Below, piece by piece: positions 42,039 through 51,293 of a stretch of 64,000 bases of DNA. The stretch lies in the NCBI GenBank assembly GCA_905209455.1, contig CAJLTA010000005.1:40497-104496 (forward strand). Reading direction: 5' to 3'. A program made the translations under genes and the position numbers. Below the pieces are notes generated by a model. It was given only the letters and a program-made list of their open reading frames with translations, was not told the origin of the DNA and searched no databases. Numbering within the stretch: the first letter of the stretch is position 1; the number at the start of each line of letters is the position of its first letter. The DNA comes from an uncultured Collinsella sp. (GTDB lineage: Bacteria; Actinomycetota; Coriobacteriia; Coriobacteriales; Coriobacteriaceae).

Positions 42039-42049
42039 GAGCCGCAACC

Positions 42050-42778
42050 ATGCCAACCCTTTCCACGCTGGAGGCAAACAGCCTCAAAGGCGCCCTCGAG
42101 GCGCTGCTGCTGGTGTCGAGCGACCCGGTGAGTGCGCCCGCGCTGGCCGGCGCACTGGATATCGCCCCCGGCGAATGCGCATCGCTGCTCGCCGAGCTCA
42201 AGGTTGAGTACGAGGAGGCCAACCGCGGCTTTCAGCTGCGCGAGGTCGCCGGCGGCTGGCGCCTGTTTACGCACCCCGCCTACCACGACGTGGTCGAGGC
42301 CTATGTGTTGAGCTGGGACACGCAAAAGCTGTCGCAGGCGGCGCTCGAAACCCTGGCCGTCATCGCATACCACCAGCCCGTGACTCGCGAGGTGGTCAAG
42401 GGCATCCGCGGCGTCAATTCTGACGGCGTCATCGCGTCGCTCGTGGACAAGGGCCTGGTGCGCGAGCTCGGCCGCGACCCCCAGCGCGGTCAAGCCATCA
42501 TTTACGGCACGACCAACGCCTTCTTGGAAAAGTTCGGCCTGCGCTCCACCCGCGACCTGCCCGAACTGGAGCAGTTTGCCCCCGACGAGCAGTCGCGCCA
42601 GTTTATCCGCGAGCGTCTGAGCGGCCGCAGTATTCAGTCCACGCTCGAGGAACAGGCCGAGGACCTGGACGAAGAGCGTGAACTGCTCGATACCGATGTT
42701 GAAGATGTTGAGGCAGTCGAGGACTTGGAGACCCTGGTCGTCGACGAGACCTCGGAGGATTTGCATGACGAGGACTAA
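42050..42778 (+). CDS. scpB: Segregation and condensation protein B
   Basis: This 242-residue protein has two winged helices: LKGALEALLLVSSDPVSAPA and, in the second half, LSQAALETLAVIAYHQPVTR, the family hallmark, followed by VKGIRGVNSDGVIASLVDKG. ScpB dimers stabilise the kleisin ScpA in the SMC complex. A Glu/Asp-rich C-terminal tail of about 40 residues extends beyond the core. The end overlaps the pseudouridine synthase start by 14 bp. Confidence 0.95.
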   Translation: MPTLSTLEANSLKGALEALLLVSSDPVSAPALAGALDIAPGECASLLAELKVEYEEANRGFQLREVAGGWRLFTHPAYHDVVEAYVLSWDTQKLSQAALETLAVIAYHQPVTREVVKGIRGVNSDGVIASLVDKGLVRELGRDPQRGQAIIYGTTNAFLEKFGLRSTRDLPELEQFAPDEQSRQFIRERLSGRSIQSTLEEQAEDLDEERELLDTDVEDVEAVEDLETLVVDETSEDLHDED

Positions 42779-43727
42779 CGAAGTAGGGGAGACGCGCGCC
42801 ATAGGCAACGCAGTACCCGCAACCGACGCCCAGCCCGTCTATCCGCACACCATGCGCCTGCAGCGCTTTTTGGCGCGCGCGGGCGTGGCGAGCCGCCGTG
42901 GCTCGGAGGACCTGATGACCGCCGGCCGCGTGACCGTCAACGGCCAGGTCGCGACCGAACTGGGCACCAAGGTCGACGTCGACCGCGACCATATCGAGGT
43001 CGACGGCATGCCCGTCAAGCTCAACCAGGGCGCCGTATACTTGATGCTCTACAAGCCGACCGGCTACCTCACCACCATGAGCGATCCGCAGGAACGCCCT
43101 TGCGTGGCCGATCTGGTCCCGCGCGACCGCTTTCCGGGGCTCTTCCCGGTGGGTCGTCTGGACCGCGACACCACAGGCCTTTTGCTCTTTACCACCGACG
43201 GAGACCTATCGCAGGACCTGCTGCACCCCAGCAAGCACGTCTACAAGACCTACCAGGCGCTCGTGGACGGACAGCTGTCCGACCGCGATCTTACCCCACT
43301 ACGTCGCGGCATCGAGCTCGACGACGGCCTGTGCCAGCCGGCAATCTGCCGTGTCATCAACGCGCGCGAAGCCGAGGCTGTGGCCCCGCAAGGCGTTAAG
43401 CCCGGGACCACCGCCGTTGAGGTCATCATCCGCGAGGGCCGCAAGAACCAGGTCAAGCGCATGCTGAGCAAGATCCACCACCCGGTGATTCGCCTGCATC
43501 GCTGTAACTTTGCCGGCCTGGAGCTCAAGGACGTGGCCAAGGGCTCGTGGCGCGAGCTCTCCGACCGCGAGGTGCAGATCCTTAAGGCCGGTGGCATCCC
43601 TCCCAAGCAGGCCAGCGCCAAGCGCGGCGGCAAGCCCCAAGACACGCCCGCCAGCCGCACGCGTCACCACGGCAGCCACGGCTCCGCGCCCAAGCGCAAC
43701 ACCTACCGCGAGCGCTACACGGGCTAG
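42765..43727 (+). CDS. rluB: Pseudouridine synthase, RsuA/RluB family
   Basis: This 320-residue protein has an S4 RNA-binding domain (MRLQRFLARAGVASRRGSED), then the RsuA/RluB catalytic domain with VGRLDRDTTGLLLFTTDGDL (catalytic Asp in GRLDRDT), IREGRKNQVKRML and a C-terminal basic tail of about 45 residues rich in Lys, Arg and His. It modifies rRNA; RluB (23S U2605) is the likely equivalent in the scpB-cmk context. The start at 42,765 has CGGAGGA at good spacing; the longer frame lies in scpB. Confidence 0.9.
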   Translation: MTRTNEVGETRAIGNAVPATDAQPVYPHTMRLQRFLARAGVASRRGSEDLMTAGRVTVNGQVATELGTKVDVDRDHIEVDGMPVKLNQGAVYLMLYKPTGYLTTMSDPQERPCVADLVPRDRFPGLFPVGRLDRDTTGLLLFTTDGDLSQDLLHPSKHVYKTYQALVDGQLSDRDLTPLRRGIELDDGLCQPAICRVINAREAEAVAPQGVKPGTTAVEVIIREGRKNQVKRMLSKIHHPVIRLHRCNFAGLELKDVAKGSWRELSDREVQILKAGGIPPKQASAKRGGKPQDTPASRTRHHGSHGSAPKRNTYRERYTG

Positions 43728-43793
43728 GCAACCCGCCGCGCCCCAACGCCCGCGAACCACACCAGCACGCCAACCATCGAAAGGAAGCATTGC

Positions 43794-44480
43794 ATGATCG
43801 TCGCCATCGACGGCCCCGCCGGTTCCGGCAAGTCCACCATCGCCAAGGAGATCGCCCGCCAGCTGGGCTTTAACAAGCTCGACACGGGCGCCATGTATCG
43901 CGCCGTCACCTTCGCCGCGCTCGACCGTGGCATCGATTTGGACGACGAGGCGGCAATCGACGCCCTCGCCGAGCAAATCGAGATCCGCTTTACCAACGGT
44001 ACCGGCGAGGACACGCGCCTGACCATCGACGGCCAGGACGCTTCGGCCGCCATTCGTACCCCGCAGGTCGACGCCAACGTGTCCAAGGTCTCGGCCTACC
44101 CGGGCGTGCGCACCGCCATGCTCATCCACCAGCGCCGCGCAGCCGAGGACCGCGATATCGTGGCCGAGGGTCGCGACATCGGAACCGTCGTGTTCCCTAA
44201 CGCGCAGGTCAAGGTCTTCCTAACCGCCGACCCGCGCGAGCGCGCCCGCCGCCGCGTGCTTCAGCGTCACCAAAACGATGCCCAGCCGCTCACGTCCGAG
44301 CAGCTCGAGGCTGAGGTCGACGAGACCCTCGACGCCCTTAAGCAGCGCGACAAGCTCGACAGCAGCCGCGAGGTCGCCCCGCTCGTGCCCGCCGAGGACG
44401 CCGTGCACGTCGACTCCACCGCCCACACCATCGATGAGGTCGTCTCGATAATCGAGGACCTCATCAACCAAAGGAGGTAG
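43794..44480 (+). CDS. cmk: Cytidylate kinase
   Basis: This 228-residue protein phosphorylates CMP and dCMP with ATP. It has P-loop IDGPAGSGKSTIAKEIA at residues 5-21, LDTGAMYRAVT for nucleotide binding, VAEGRDIGTVVFPNAQVKVF and the lid region DPRERARRRVLQRH. Length matches bacterial CMP kinases. GAAAGGA precedes the ATG. Sits between rluB and plsC, a common Gram-positive order. Confidence 0.95.
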   Translation: MIVAIDGPAGSGKSTIAKEIARQLGFNKLDTGAMYRAVTFAALDRGIDLDDEAAIDALAEQIEIRFTNGTGEDTRLTIDGQDASAAIRTPQVDANVSKVSAYPGVRTAMLIHQRRAAEDRDIVAEGRDIGTVVFPNAQVKVFLTADPRERARRRVLQRHQNDAQPLTSEQLEAEVDETLDALKQRDKLDSSREVAPLVPAEDAVHVDSTAHTIDEVVSIIEDLINQRR

Positions 44481-44483
44481 CCC

Positions 44484-45212
44484 ATGCGCCTGTTTAAGCA
44501 GACGCCCGAGGATTATTACAACGCTCCTTACGCAGAGTTCCCCGTGCTCATCCGCGGCACCGTCGCCGTAGTCATGGCCATCCTTTGGGCCTTCTCCAAG
44601 CTCATGTGGCGCTGGAAGGTCGAGGACGCTGACCTTCTGTTTGAGCGCCAGGAAGGCCGCGGCAGCGTGGTCATCTGCAACCACACCTCGATGGCCGAGC
44701 TCTTGGCCGTGGAGACGGCGCTGTTCTTTGGGGGGCGCCGCATTCGTCCCATCTTTAAGTCCGAGTTCGCCAAGAGCAAGATTGTGCGTTGGGCCTTTAG
44801 CCGCGTCGGCGGTATCCCCGTCGAGCGCGGTACCGCCGACATGAAGTGCCTGCGCGCCGCCCAGCATGCGCTGCAGCGCGGCGAGGACGTCCTGATCTTC
44901 CCCGAGGGCACGCGCATCCGCTCGCGCGAGATCAAGCCCGAGGTCCACGGCGGCTTTGCGCTCATTGCCCAGATGGGCAAGGCGCCCGTCAACCCGCTCG
45001 CTATCTGCGGCTGGTCCGATATTACGCCTGCGGGCAAAAAGCTCATGCGCCCTAAAAAGTGCTGGATCCGTGCCGGCAAGGCCATCTCGCTATCCGATGC
45101 ACCGGCCGAGCTCAAGCGCAAGGAGCGCCTGGCATGGTTTGAGTCCGAGGCCATGAACCGCGTCTACGCTATGCGCGACGACCTGCGCGCCGAGCATCCG
45201 GGAAGGTTCTAA
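44484..45212 (+). CDS. plsC: 1-acylglycerol-3-phosphate acyltransferase (PlsC-like)
   Basis: This 242-residue membrane-associated acyltransferase has an N-terminal hydrophobic helix (about 22-42), block I ICNHTSMAELLAVE, block II-like IRPIFKSEFAKSKIVRW, VGGIPVERG and block III VLIFPEGTRIRS. It transfers an acyl chain to lysophosphatidic acid to make phosphatidic acid. The catalytic HX4D is HX4E here (NHTSMAE), a conservative but unusual change. The gene follows cmk by three bases and shares the run with plsY and gpsA further on. Confidence 0.85.
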   Translation: MRLFKQTPEDYYNAPYAEFPVLIRGTVAVVMAILWAFSKLMWRWKVEDADLLFERQEGRGSVVICNHTSMAELLAVETALFFGGRRIRPIFKSEFAKSKIVRWAFSRVGGIPVERGTADMKCLRAAQHALQRGEDVLIFPEGTRIRSREIKPEVHGGFALIAQMGKAPVNPLAICGWSDITPAGKKLMRPKKCWIRAGKAISLSDAPAELKRKERLAWFESEAMNRVYAMRDDLRAEHPGRF

Positions 45213-45214
45213 CC

Positions 45215-46114
45215 ATGAGCGAGAACGTGACGAACACCGCCGCGACTGCGTTCGACCAGGCAACCGCGCTTACCATCGAGATCGCCGCCCACGCCGGTAC
45301 TTGCTACGGCGTACAGCGTGCGCTCGATATGGCGCTAGCCGCCGCGCCGCAGGCAGGGGAGTGCACTCAGGTCCATACCTTGGGTCCGCTCATCCATAAC
45401 CCCATCGTGGTGCGCGAGCTTGCTGAGGCAGGCGTTGGCCTGGCTGAGAACCTGGACGACGCCGCATCGGGCACCGTAATCATTCGCGCGCACGGAGTGG
45501 TGCCGCAGGTAATCGATGCCGCTCGCGAGCGTGGCCTTAACGTCGTCGACGCCACCTGCCCTTACGTGAAGAAGGTCCATATGGCAGCCGAGCGCCTGGT
45601 GCGCGAGGGCTACCGCGTGGTGGTCGTAGGCGAGCCAGGTCACCCCGAGGTGGAGGGCATCCTGGGCCACGCCGGCACTGATGCGCAGGTCGTGAGCTGT
45701 GCCGCCGACGCCAACGCCTTGTCGTTCAAGGGCAAGGTAGGCCTCGTCGTGCAGACCACCCAGACCGCGCAGAACCTCGCCGAGGTCGTGGCAGCTATCA
45801 CCCCGCGCGTGCAGGAGCTGCGTGTGATCAACACCATCTGCGCCGCCACGAGTGAGCGTCAACAGGCAGCAGCCACACTTGCCAACCGCTGCGACTGCAT
45901 GGTCGTGGTGGGCGGCAAGAACTCGGGCAACACCCGCCGCCTGGCGCAGATTTGCGCAGACGCCTGCGAGCGCACGTATCACATCGAGGAAGCTTCCGAG
46001 CTCCAGGCCGCGTGGTTTACCGACGCTCACCACATCGGCATCACCGCCGGAGCCTCCACCCCGCAAGAACACATCGAGCGCGCCGTCGAGCGCATCAAGG
46101 AGCTTTGCCGCTAA
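45215..46114 (+). CDS. ispH: 4-hydroxy-3-methylbut-2-enyl diphosphate reductase
   Basis: This 299-residue iron-sulfur enzyme makes IPP and DMAPP in the last step of the MEP pathway. Three cluster cysteines are visible: GTCYGVQRA (about residue 30), DATCPYVKKVH (about 112) and NTICAATSERQ (about 210); histidines in LGPLIHNP and RAHGV bind substrate diphosphate, as does the C-terminal AGASTPQEHIE. Length is normal. The start follows GGAAGG. Coded between plsC and the radical-SAM gene. Confidence 0.95.
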   Translation: MSENVTNTAATAFDQATALTIEIAAHAGTCYGVQRALDMALAAAPQAGECTQVHTLGPLIHNPIVVRELAEAGVGLAENLDDAASGTVIIRAHGVVPQVIDAARERGLNVVDATCPYVKKVHMAAERLVREGYRVVVVGEPGHPEVEGILGHAGTDAQVVSCAADANALSFKGKVGLVVQTTQTAQNLAEVVAAITPRVQELRVINTICAATSERQQAAATLANRCDCMVVVGGKNSGNTRRLAQICADACERTYHIEEASELQAAWFTDAHHIGITAGASTPQEHIERAVERIKELCR

Positions 46115-46116
46115 CC

Positions 46117-47559
46117 ATGGACCAGACCGTACCCGCATACGCCGCCGAGGTGGCCGATTACGGGCGCAGCCGCGACCCCGAGCCGGGTGAGGGCGCGCTC
46201 GTAAAGAACGTGCGTCCCGAATCGCCCGCATGGGATGTGGGTATCGAGCCGGGCATGCGCGTGCTCACGGTCAACGGTGAGGCGCTCACCGACATGATCG
46301 TATGGCTTTGGGAGGCCGACGACGACACCGTTGATTTGGAGGTATTCGACCCGCGCGACGGCACCGTCACCTCCGTCGAGCTCGACCGCTTCCCAGGAGA
46401 GGACTGGGGTCTTGAGTTCGATGGACCCATCTTCGATGGCATGCGCACCTGTGTGAACGCCTGCGTGTTCTGCTTTATGACCATGCTGCCCAAGGGCGGC
46501 CGCTCCACGCTCTACATCCGCGACGATGACTATCGCCTGAGCTTTTTGCAGGGCAACTTCGTCACACTCACGAACCTCACCGACGAAGATGTTCAAAACG
46601 TCATCCAACGCAACATGAGTCCCATGAACGTGTCGGTCCATGCTGTGAGCCCCGACGTCCGCCGCCGCATGATGGGCCGCAACGCCCAGCGAGGCATGGA
46701 CGTACTCGAAGCCATCATGGCCGCCGGCATCGAAATTCACGCGCAGATCGTGTTGTGTCCCGGCATGAACGACGGCGAGGAGCTGGAAAAGACTCTGCGC
46801 TTTTGCGAGGAGCACGAGCAAATCACAAGCCTGGGCATTGTGCCGCTCGGTTTTACCAAGCACCAAAACCGCTTTAGCTGGTCATACAGCGACAAGCCCG
46901 AGCTGGCACGCGAGACCATCGCCATGATTCGACCGTTCCAGGACCGCGCCTATGAGCGCTTTGGCCGCCACACCTTCCAGATGAGCGACGAGTTCTATCT
47001 GGACGCCGGCATCGATCCTCCCGAGGCAGACTTTTACGACGGTTACCCGCAGTACTACGACGGCATCGGCATGATCCGCTCGTATCTGGACGAGACCGAC
47101 GACGTGCTTGCCGCCGATGCCTCGCGACTGGCCCGCGTCCGCGAGGCCATCGCCACTCGCAGCCAGCACCTGCTGTGCCTCTCGGGCGCCAGCGCACGCG
47201 ACACCGTGGCACGTTTCGTGGAATCGCCGCAGGGACTCGCCGGCACCGTCACGGCCATCAAGAATCGCTACTTTGGCGGCAACGTGGACGTGACCGGCCT
47301 CATCGTCGCCTGCGACATTCTGGAACAGCTGCCCCAAGATCTGTCGGGGGTTATGCTCTTTGTGCCTAAGCTCATGTTCAACGCTGACGGCATGACGCTT
47401 GACGAGTATCATCGTGACGATTTACTCGCAAGCCTTACCAGTCGCGGCGCCGAGGTTCATGTGGTGTCGACCATGCCGCATGAGCTGCTCGATACCCTGG
47501 AGCACATCCTTGGCATTGTGCCCGCGGACTCTAACATTTCCACTGACCCTACCCATTAA
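46117..47559 (+). CDS. DUF512 radical SAM-type protein with PDZ-like domain
   Basis: This 480-residue protein has an N-terminal PDZ-like domain (KNVRPESPAWDVGIEPGMRV), a radical-SAM-type domain with a CVNACVFCF (CxxxCxxC) cluster motif near residue 115, and a C-terminal DUF512 domain. The family is conserved beside der in many Gram-positives and cyanobacteria, but its reaction is unknown. The start is the ATG directly behind ispH; the longer frame lies inside ispH. Confidence 0.85.
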   Translation: MDQTVPAYAAEVADYGRSRDPEPGEGALVKNVRPESPAWDVGIEPGMRVLTVNGEALTDMIVWLWEADDDTVDLEVFDPRDGTVTSVELDRFPGEDWGLEFDGPIFDGMRTCVNACVFCFMTMLPKGGRSTLYIRDDDYRLSFLQGNFVTLTNLTDEDVQNVIQRNMSPMNVSVHAVSPDVRRRMMGRNAQRGMDVLEAIMAAGIEIHAQIVLCPGMNDGEELEKTLRFCEEHEQITSLGIVPLGFTKHQNRFSWSYSDKPELARETIAMIRPFQDRAYERFGRHTFQMSDEFYLDAGIDPPEADFYDGYPQYYDGIGMIRSYLDETDDVLAADASRLARVREAIATRSQHLLCLSGASARDTVARFVESPQGLAGTVTAIKNRYFGGNVDVTGLIVACDILEQLPQDLSGVMLFVPKLMFNADGMTLDEYHRDDLLASLTSRGAEVHVVSTMPHELLDTLEHILGIVPADSNISTDPTH

Positions 47560-47569
47560 AGGAGTGCAG

Positions 47570-48904
47570 ATGAAACCTATCGTCGCCGTCGTCGGACGCC
47601 CCAACGTGGGAAAGTCCACGCTCGTCAACCGCCTGGCACAGACCTCGGACGCCATCGTCCACGAGTCCCGCGGCGTCACACGTGACCGCTCGTATCACAC
47701 GGCCGATTGGAACGGCCGCGAGTTCACCATCGTCGACACGGGCGGCATCGAGCCGCTCAAGAGTGATGACGTGTTTGCCACGTCCATTCGCGACCAGGCC
47801 CTCGCCGCCGCCGAGGAAGCCGCCGTCATCCTGTTTGTGGTCGACGGCCGCACCGGCGTCACCGAGGAGGACGAGTCGGTCGCCCGCATGCTCAAACGCT
47901 GCGACAAGCCGGTCTTTCTGCTGGTGAACAAGCTCGATAACCCCGATCGCGAGAACGACAGCATCTGGGAGTTCTATTCGCTCGGTATCGGCGAGCCCAC
48001 GCCGCTCTCGGCGCTGCACGGCCACGGCACCGGCGACCTGCTCGACGATATCGTGGCCCTGCTTCCCGAGGAAGAGGACGAGGTCGCCGATGAGTTCCCC
48101 GACGCGCTGAACGTCGCCATCATCGGCCGCCCCAATGCCGGCAAGTCGTCGCTGTTCAACCGCATCCTGGGCGCCGACCGCTCCATCGTGTCCAACATTG
48201 CCGGCACCACGCGCGACGCCATCGACACGGTCGTCGAGCGCAACGGCAAGCACTACCGCATGGTCGACACTGCGGGTATCCGTAAGAAGAGCACCGTGTA
48301 CGAGAACATCGAGTACTACTCCATGGTCCGCGGCCTGCGCGCCATCGACCGTGCCGACGTGGCGCTGCTCGTCGTCGACGCCTCCGTGGGCGTTACCGAG
48401 CAGGACCAGAAGGTCATGGGCTTGGCCATCGAGCGCGGCTGCGCCATCGTGGTGCTGCTCAACAAGTGGGACCTGCTCGACGACGATCGCAAGCGCGAGG
48501 CCTGCATGGAGACCATCGACCGCCGTCTGGGCGTCATGGCACCCTGGGCCCAGTACCTGCGCATTTCGGCCCTGACCGGCCGCAGCGTCGAGAAGATCTG
48601 GGCAATGGTAGACGCCGCCGAAAAGACGCGCTCGCAAAAGATCAGCACCTCGCGCCTCAACACGTTCCTCACCGACCTGCGCGAGTTCGGTCATACCGTG
48701 GTGGACGGCAAGCGTCGCCTGCGCATGCACTACGTGACCCAGACGGGCGTCAATCCGCCGACGTTTACGTTCTTCGTCAACCACAGCGACCTGGTCAACG
48801 ACACCTACCAGCGCTACGTGGAGAACCGTATGCGCTCGACCTTCGACTTTGCCGGCACGCCCATTCGACTCTTCTTTAGGAAGAAGGAGCAAAAGGATGC
48901 ATAA
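47570..48904 (+). CDS. der: Ribosome biogenesis GTPase Der (EngA)
   Basis: This 444-residue protein has two tandem G domains and a KH-like C-terminal domain. First domain: GRPNVGKSTLVNRL, DTGGIEPL, NKLDNPD. Second domain: GRPNAGKSSLFNRI (about residue 185), DTAGIRKK, NKWDLLDDD. Der assists 50S subunit assembly. The ATG after GGAGTGCAG is used; the longer frame covers the preceding gene. Overlaps plsY by eight bases. Confidence 0.95.
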   Translation: MKPIVAVVGRPNVGKSTLVNRLAQTSDAIVHESRGVTRDRSYHTADWNGREFTIVDTGGIEPLKSDDVFATSIRDQALAAAEEAAVILFVVDGRTGVTEEDESVARMLKRCDKPVFLLVNKLDNPDRENDSIWEFYSLGIGEPTPLSALHGHGTGDLLDDIVALLPEEEDEVADEFPDALNVAIIGRPNAGKSSLFNRILGADRSIVSNIAGTTRDAIDTVVERNGKHYRMVDTAGIRKKSTVYENIEYYSMVRGLRAIDRADVALLVVDASVGVTEQDQKVMGLAIERGCAIVVLLNKWDLLDDDRKREACMETIDRRLGVMAPWAQYLRISALTGRSVEKIWAMVDAAEKTRSQKISTSRLNTFLTDLREFGHTVVDGKRRLRMHYVTQTGVNPPTFTFFVNHSDLVNDTYQRYVENRMRSTFDFAGTPIRLFFRKKEQKDA

Positions 48905-49580
48905 TCCGATTCTTCTGACCGCCATCTGCGCCGTGGTCTCGTTCTTTATCGGAGCGATTCCGTTTGGCCTGATCTTGGGCCGCGTGTTCAACCACACGGA
49001 CATTCGCAAGGCGGGCTCCGGCAACATCGGCACCACCAACGCGCTGCGCGTGGCCGGCCCCAAGGTGGCCGCGCTCACGCTTCTGCTCGACTGCCTTAAG
49101 GGCGCCATCTGCGTCCTTATCGCGCGTCCGCTCATTGCCGACTTGGGCTATGGCTTCCCCGTGAGCATTATGGCCCCCGGCGCCGCCGGCGACTGGATGC
49201 TCGGCGTCATCTGCCTGGCAGCGGTGTGGGGCCACATCTTCTCGCCCTACCTCAATTTCCATGGCGGCAAGGGAATCGCAGTTGGTCTGGGCGTGATCCT
49301 CGCCTGGTATTGGCCAATTGGCCTGTCGCTGCTGGGCATGTTTATCGTGGCCGTCGCCATCACCAAGTTTGTGTCGGTGGGCTCGCTTGCCGCGGCCATC
49401 GGTCTTCCCATCGCTGCTTGCGCGGTCTTTCCGTACAGCAGCCTAGGACTTAAGTTTTGCATGGCGATGATCGGCATCACCGTGGTGTGGGCCCATCGTG
49501 CGAACATCAAAAAGCTCATGACCGGTAAGGAGTCCAAGCTCTCGTTTACCAAGCGCGTCACCGAGCCCGACGATAAGTAG
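48897..49580 (+). CDS. plsY: Acyl-phosphate:glycerol-3-phosphate acyltransferase PlsY
   Basis: This 227-residue polytopic membrane protein has the family motifs FFIGAIPFGLILGR, AGSGNIGTTNALRVAG (motif 1), LLDCLKGAICV and NFHGGKGIAVGLGV (motif 2), and a final VVWAHRANIKKL. It transfers the acyl group from acyl-phosphate to glycerol-3-phosphate, the first step of phosphatidic acid synthesis; its substrate comes from GpsA, coded next. AAAAGG precedes the ATG within der. Confidence 0.95.
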   Translation: MHNPILLTAICAVVSFFIGAIPFGLILGRVFNHTDIRKAGSGNIGTTNALRVAGPKVAALTLLLDCLKGAICVLIARPLIADLGYGFPVSIMAPGAAGDWMLGVICLAAVWGHIFSPYLNFHGGKGIAVGLGVILAWYWPIGLSLLGMFIVAVAITKFVSVGSLAAAIGLPIAACAVFPYSSLGLKFCMAMIGITVVWAHRANIKKLMTGKESKLSFTKRVTEPDDK

Positions 49581-49589
49581 GAGAGAGTC

Positions 49590-50597
49590 ATGAATGTTGC
49601 GCTGATTGGCTCCGGCTCCTGGGGAACCGCCGTCGCCGGCCTTGCCGCCGCGCGAGCCGAGCGCGTGACCATGTGGGCCCACAGCGAGCAGACGGCCGCC
49701 GGCATCAATGGCGAGCACCGCAACCCCCGCTACCTTGTGGGCTACAAGCTGCCCGGCAACGTCGTCGCCACCACGGACCTGGTGCAGGCACTCGACGGCG
49801 CCGAGGCCATCATCTTCGCCGTTCCTTCGACGCACCTTCGCAGCGTGTGCCACCAGGCCGCGCCCTTTATCGCCGCCGATACCCCGGTGCTCTGCCTCAC
49901 CAAGGGCATTGAGCCCGAGTCCGGCCTGCTCATGAGCGAGGTCATCGCCAGCGAGATTGGCAACGAGACGCGCGTGGCGGCGCTCTCGGGCCCCAACCAT
50001 GCCGAGGAGATCTGCCGCGGCGGACTTTCTGCCGCCGTCATCGCCAGCAAAGACGCGCAGGTAGGGGAGACCTTTAAGAACCTGCTCCTATCCACGGCCT
50101 TCCGCATCTACCTGTCGCAGGACATGACCGGCGTCGAGGTTTGCGGCGCCATGAAAAATGTCATCGCGATCGTATGCGGAATCTCCGCCGGCACCGGTGC
50201 GGGCGACAACACGCTCGCCCTCATCATGACGCGCGGCCTGGCAGAGATCAGCCGTCTGGTGCACGCCCGCGGCGGTCAAGCTATGACCTGCATGGGGCTT
50301 GCCGGCATGGGCGACCTCATTGCCACCTGCACCTCGGAGCATTCGCGCAACCGCACCTTTGGCTACGAGTTTGCCCACGGCGTGTCGCTCGACGAGTATC
50401 AGACGCGCACGCATATGGTTGTTGAGGGCGCCGTCGCGGCCCGCAGCGTGAGCGAGCTTGCCCGTTCACTGGGCGTAGACATTCCGCTCACCTTTGCCGT
50501 GGAGCAAACGCTCTACAACGGTGTTACTTTGGATAGGGCACTCGAGATTCTTACCGATCGCGTCCCTTCTCAAGAGTTCTACGGACTCACCGACTAA
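49590..50597 (+). CDS. gpsA: Glycerol-3-phosphate dehydrogenase (NAD(P)+)
   Basis: This 335-residue protein has an N-terminal Rossmann motif IGSGSWGTAVAGLAA, SGPNHAEEICRGGLSAAV in the substrate site, catalytic Lys in GAMKNVIAIVCG and the C-terminal helical domain with AGMGDLIATCTSEHSRNR. Reduces dihydroxyacetone phosphate to supply glycerol-3-phosphate for PlsY. AGGAGAG precedes the ATG, nine bases after plsY. Confidence 0.95.
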   Translation: MNVALIGSGSWGTAVAGLAAARAERVTMWAHSEQTAAGINGEHRNPRYLVGYKLPGNVVATTDLVQALDGAEAIIFAVPSTHLRSVCHQAAPFIAADTPVLCLTKGIEPESGLLMSEVIASEIGNETRVAALSGPNHAEEICRGGLSAAVIASKDAQVGETFKNLLLSTAFRIYLSQDMTGVEVCGAMKNVIAIVCGISAGTGAGDNTLALIMTRGLAEISRLVHARGGQAMTCMGLAGMGDLIATCTSEHSRNRTFGYEFAHGVSLDEYQTRTHMVVEGAVAARSVSELARSLGVDIPLTFAVEQTLYNGVTLDRALEILTDRVPSQEFYGLTD

Positions 50598-50615
50598 CGC
50601 AGAAAGGCTTCTACC

Positions 50616-51287
50616 ATGGGTTCCATTAAAATCGCTCCGTCCGTCCTTTCGGCCGACATGGCCAACCTCAAGGGTGAGCTCGACAAAATCGCCGGCGCCG
50701 ACTACGTGCACTTCGACGTTATGGACGGTCACTTTACCGGCAACCTCACCTTTGGCGTTGACATCCTTAAGGCCGTCAAGCGCTCCACCGATGTACCGGT
50801 CGACGCACACCTCATGGTGTCGAACCCCGACGAAACGGTCGATTGGTACGCCGACGCCGGTGCCGACATGATCACCGTGCACTACGAGGCCTCCACGCAC
50901 CTGCACCGCACGCTCACCCATCTGCAGCAGCGCGGCGTCAAGGCCGGCGTGGTGCTCAACCCCGCCACCCCCGTCTGCGTGCTCGATAGCATCATCGACA
51001 TTGTTGATATGGTGCTGCTGATGAGCGTGAACCCCGGCTTTGGCGGCCAGAGCTTTATCCCCGGTACCATTGCCAAACTGCACGAGCTCAAGGCCATGTG
51101 CGAGCGCCACGGCGTTTCGCCCATGATCGAGGTCGACGGCGGCATTTCTTCCAAGAACATCGCCGAGGTTGTCAAGGCTGGTGCCAACGTTCTCGTGGCC
51201 GGTTCCGCCGTATTTAAGTCCGAAGATCCCGCCGCTGAGGTTGCGCTGCTGCAGAAGCTGGGCAACGAGGCTGCACAGGAGGCATAA
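50616..51287 (+). CDS. rpe: Ribulose-phosphate 3-epimerase
   Basis: This 223-residue TIM-barrel enzyme has PSVLSADMANL, VHFDVMDGHF (metal ligands His, Asp), LMVSNPDE, MSVNPGFGGQSFI and EVDGGISSKN, then VLVAGSAVFK. It interconverts ribulose-5-phosphate and xylulose-5-phosphate. Length and motifs are complete. AGAAAGG is upstream. The next gene starts six bases later. Confidence 0.95.
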   Translation: MGSIKIAPSVLSADMANLKGELDKIAGADYVHFDVMDGHFTGNLTFGVDILKAVKRSTDVPVDAHLMVSNPDETVDWYADAGADMITVHYEASTHLHRTLTHLQQRGVKAGVVLNPATPVCVLDSIIDIVDMVLLMSVNPGFGGQSFIPGTIAKLHELKAMCERHGVSPMIEVDGGISSKNIAEVVKAGANVLVAGSAVFKSEDPAAEVALLQKLGNEAAQEA

Positions 51288-51293
51288 ATCCTT

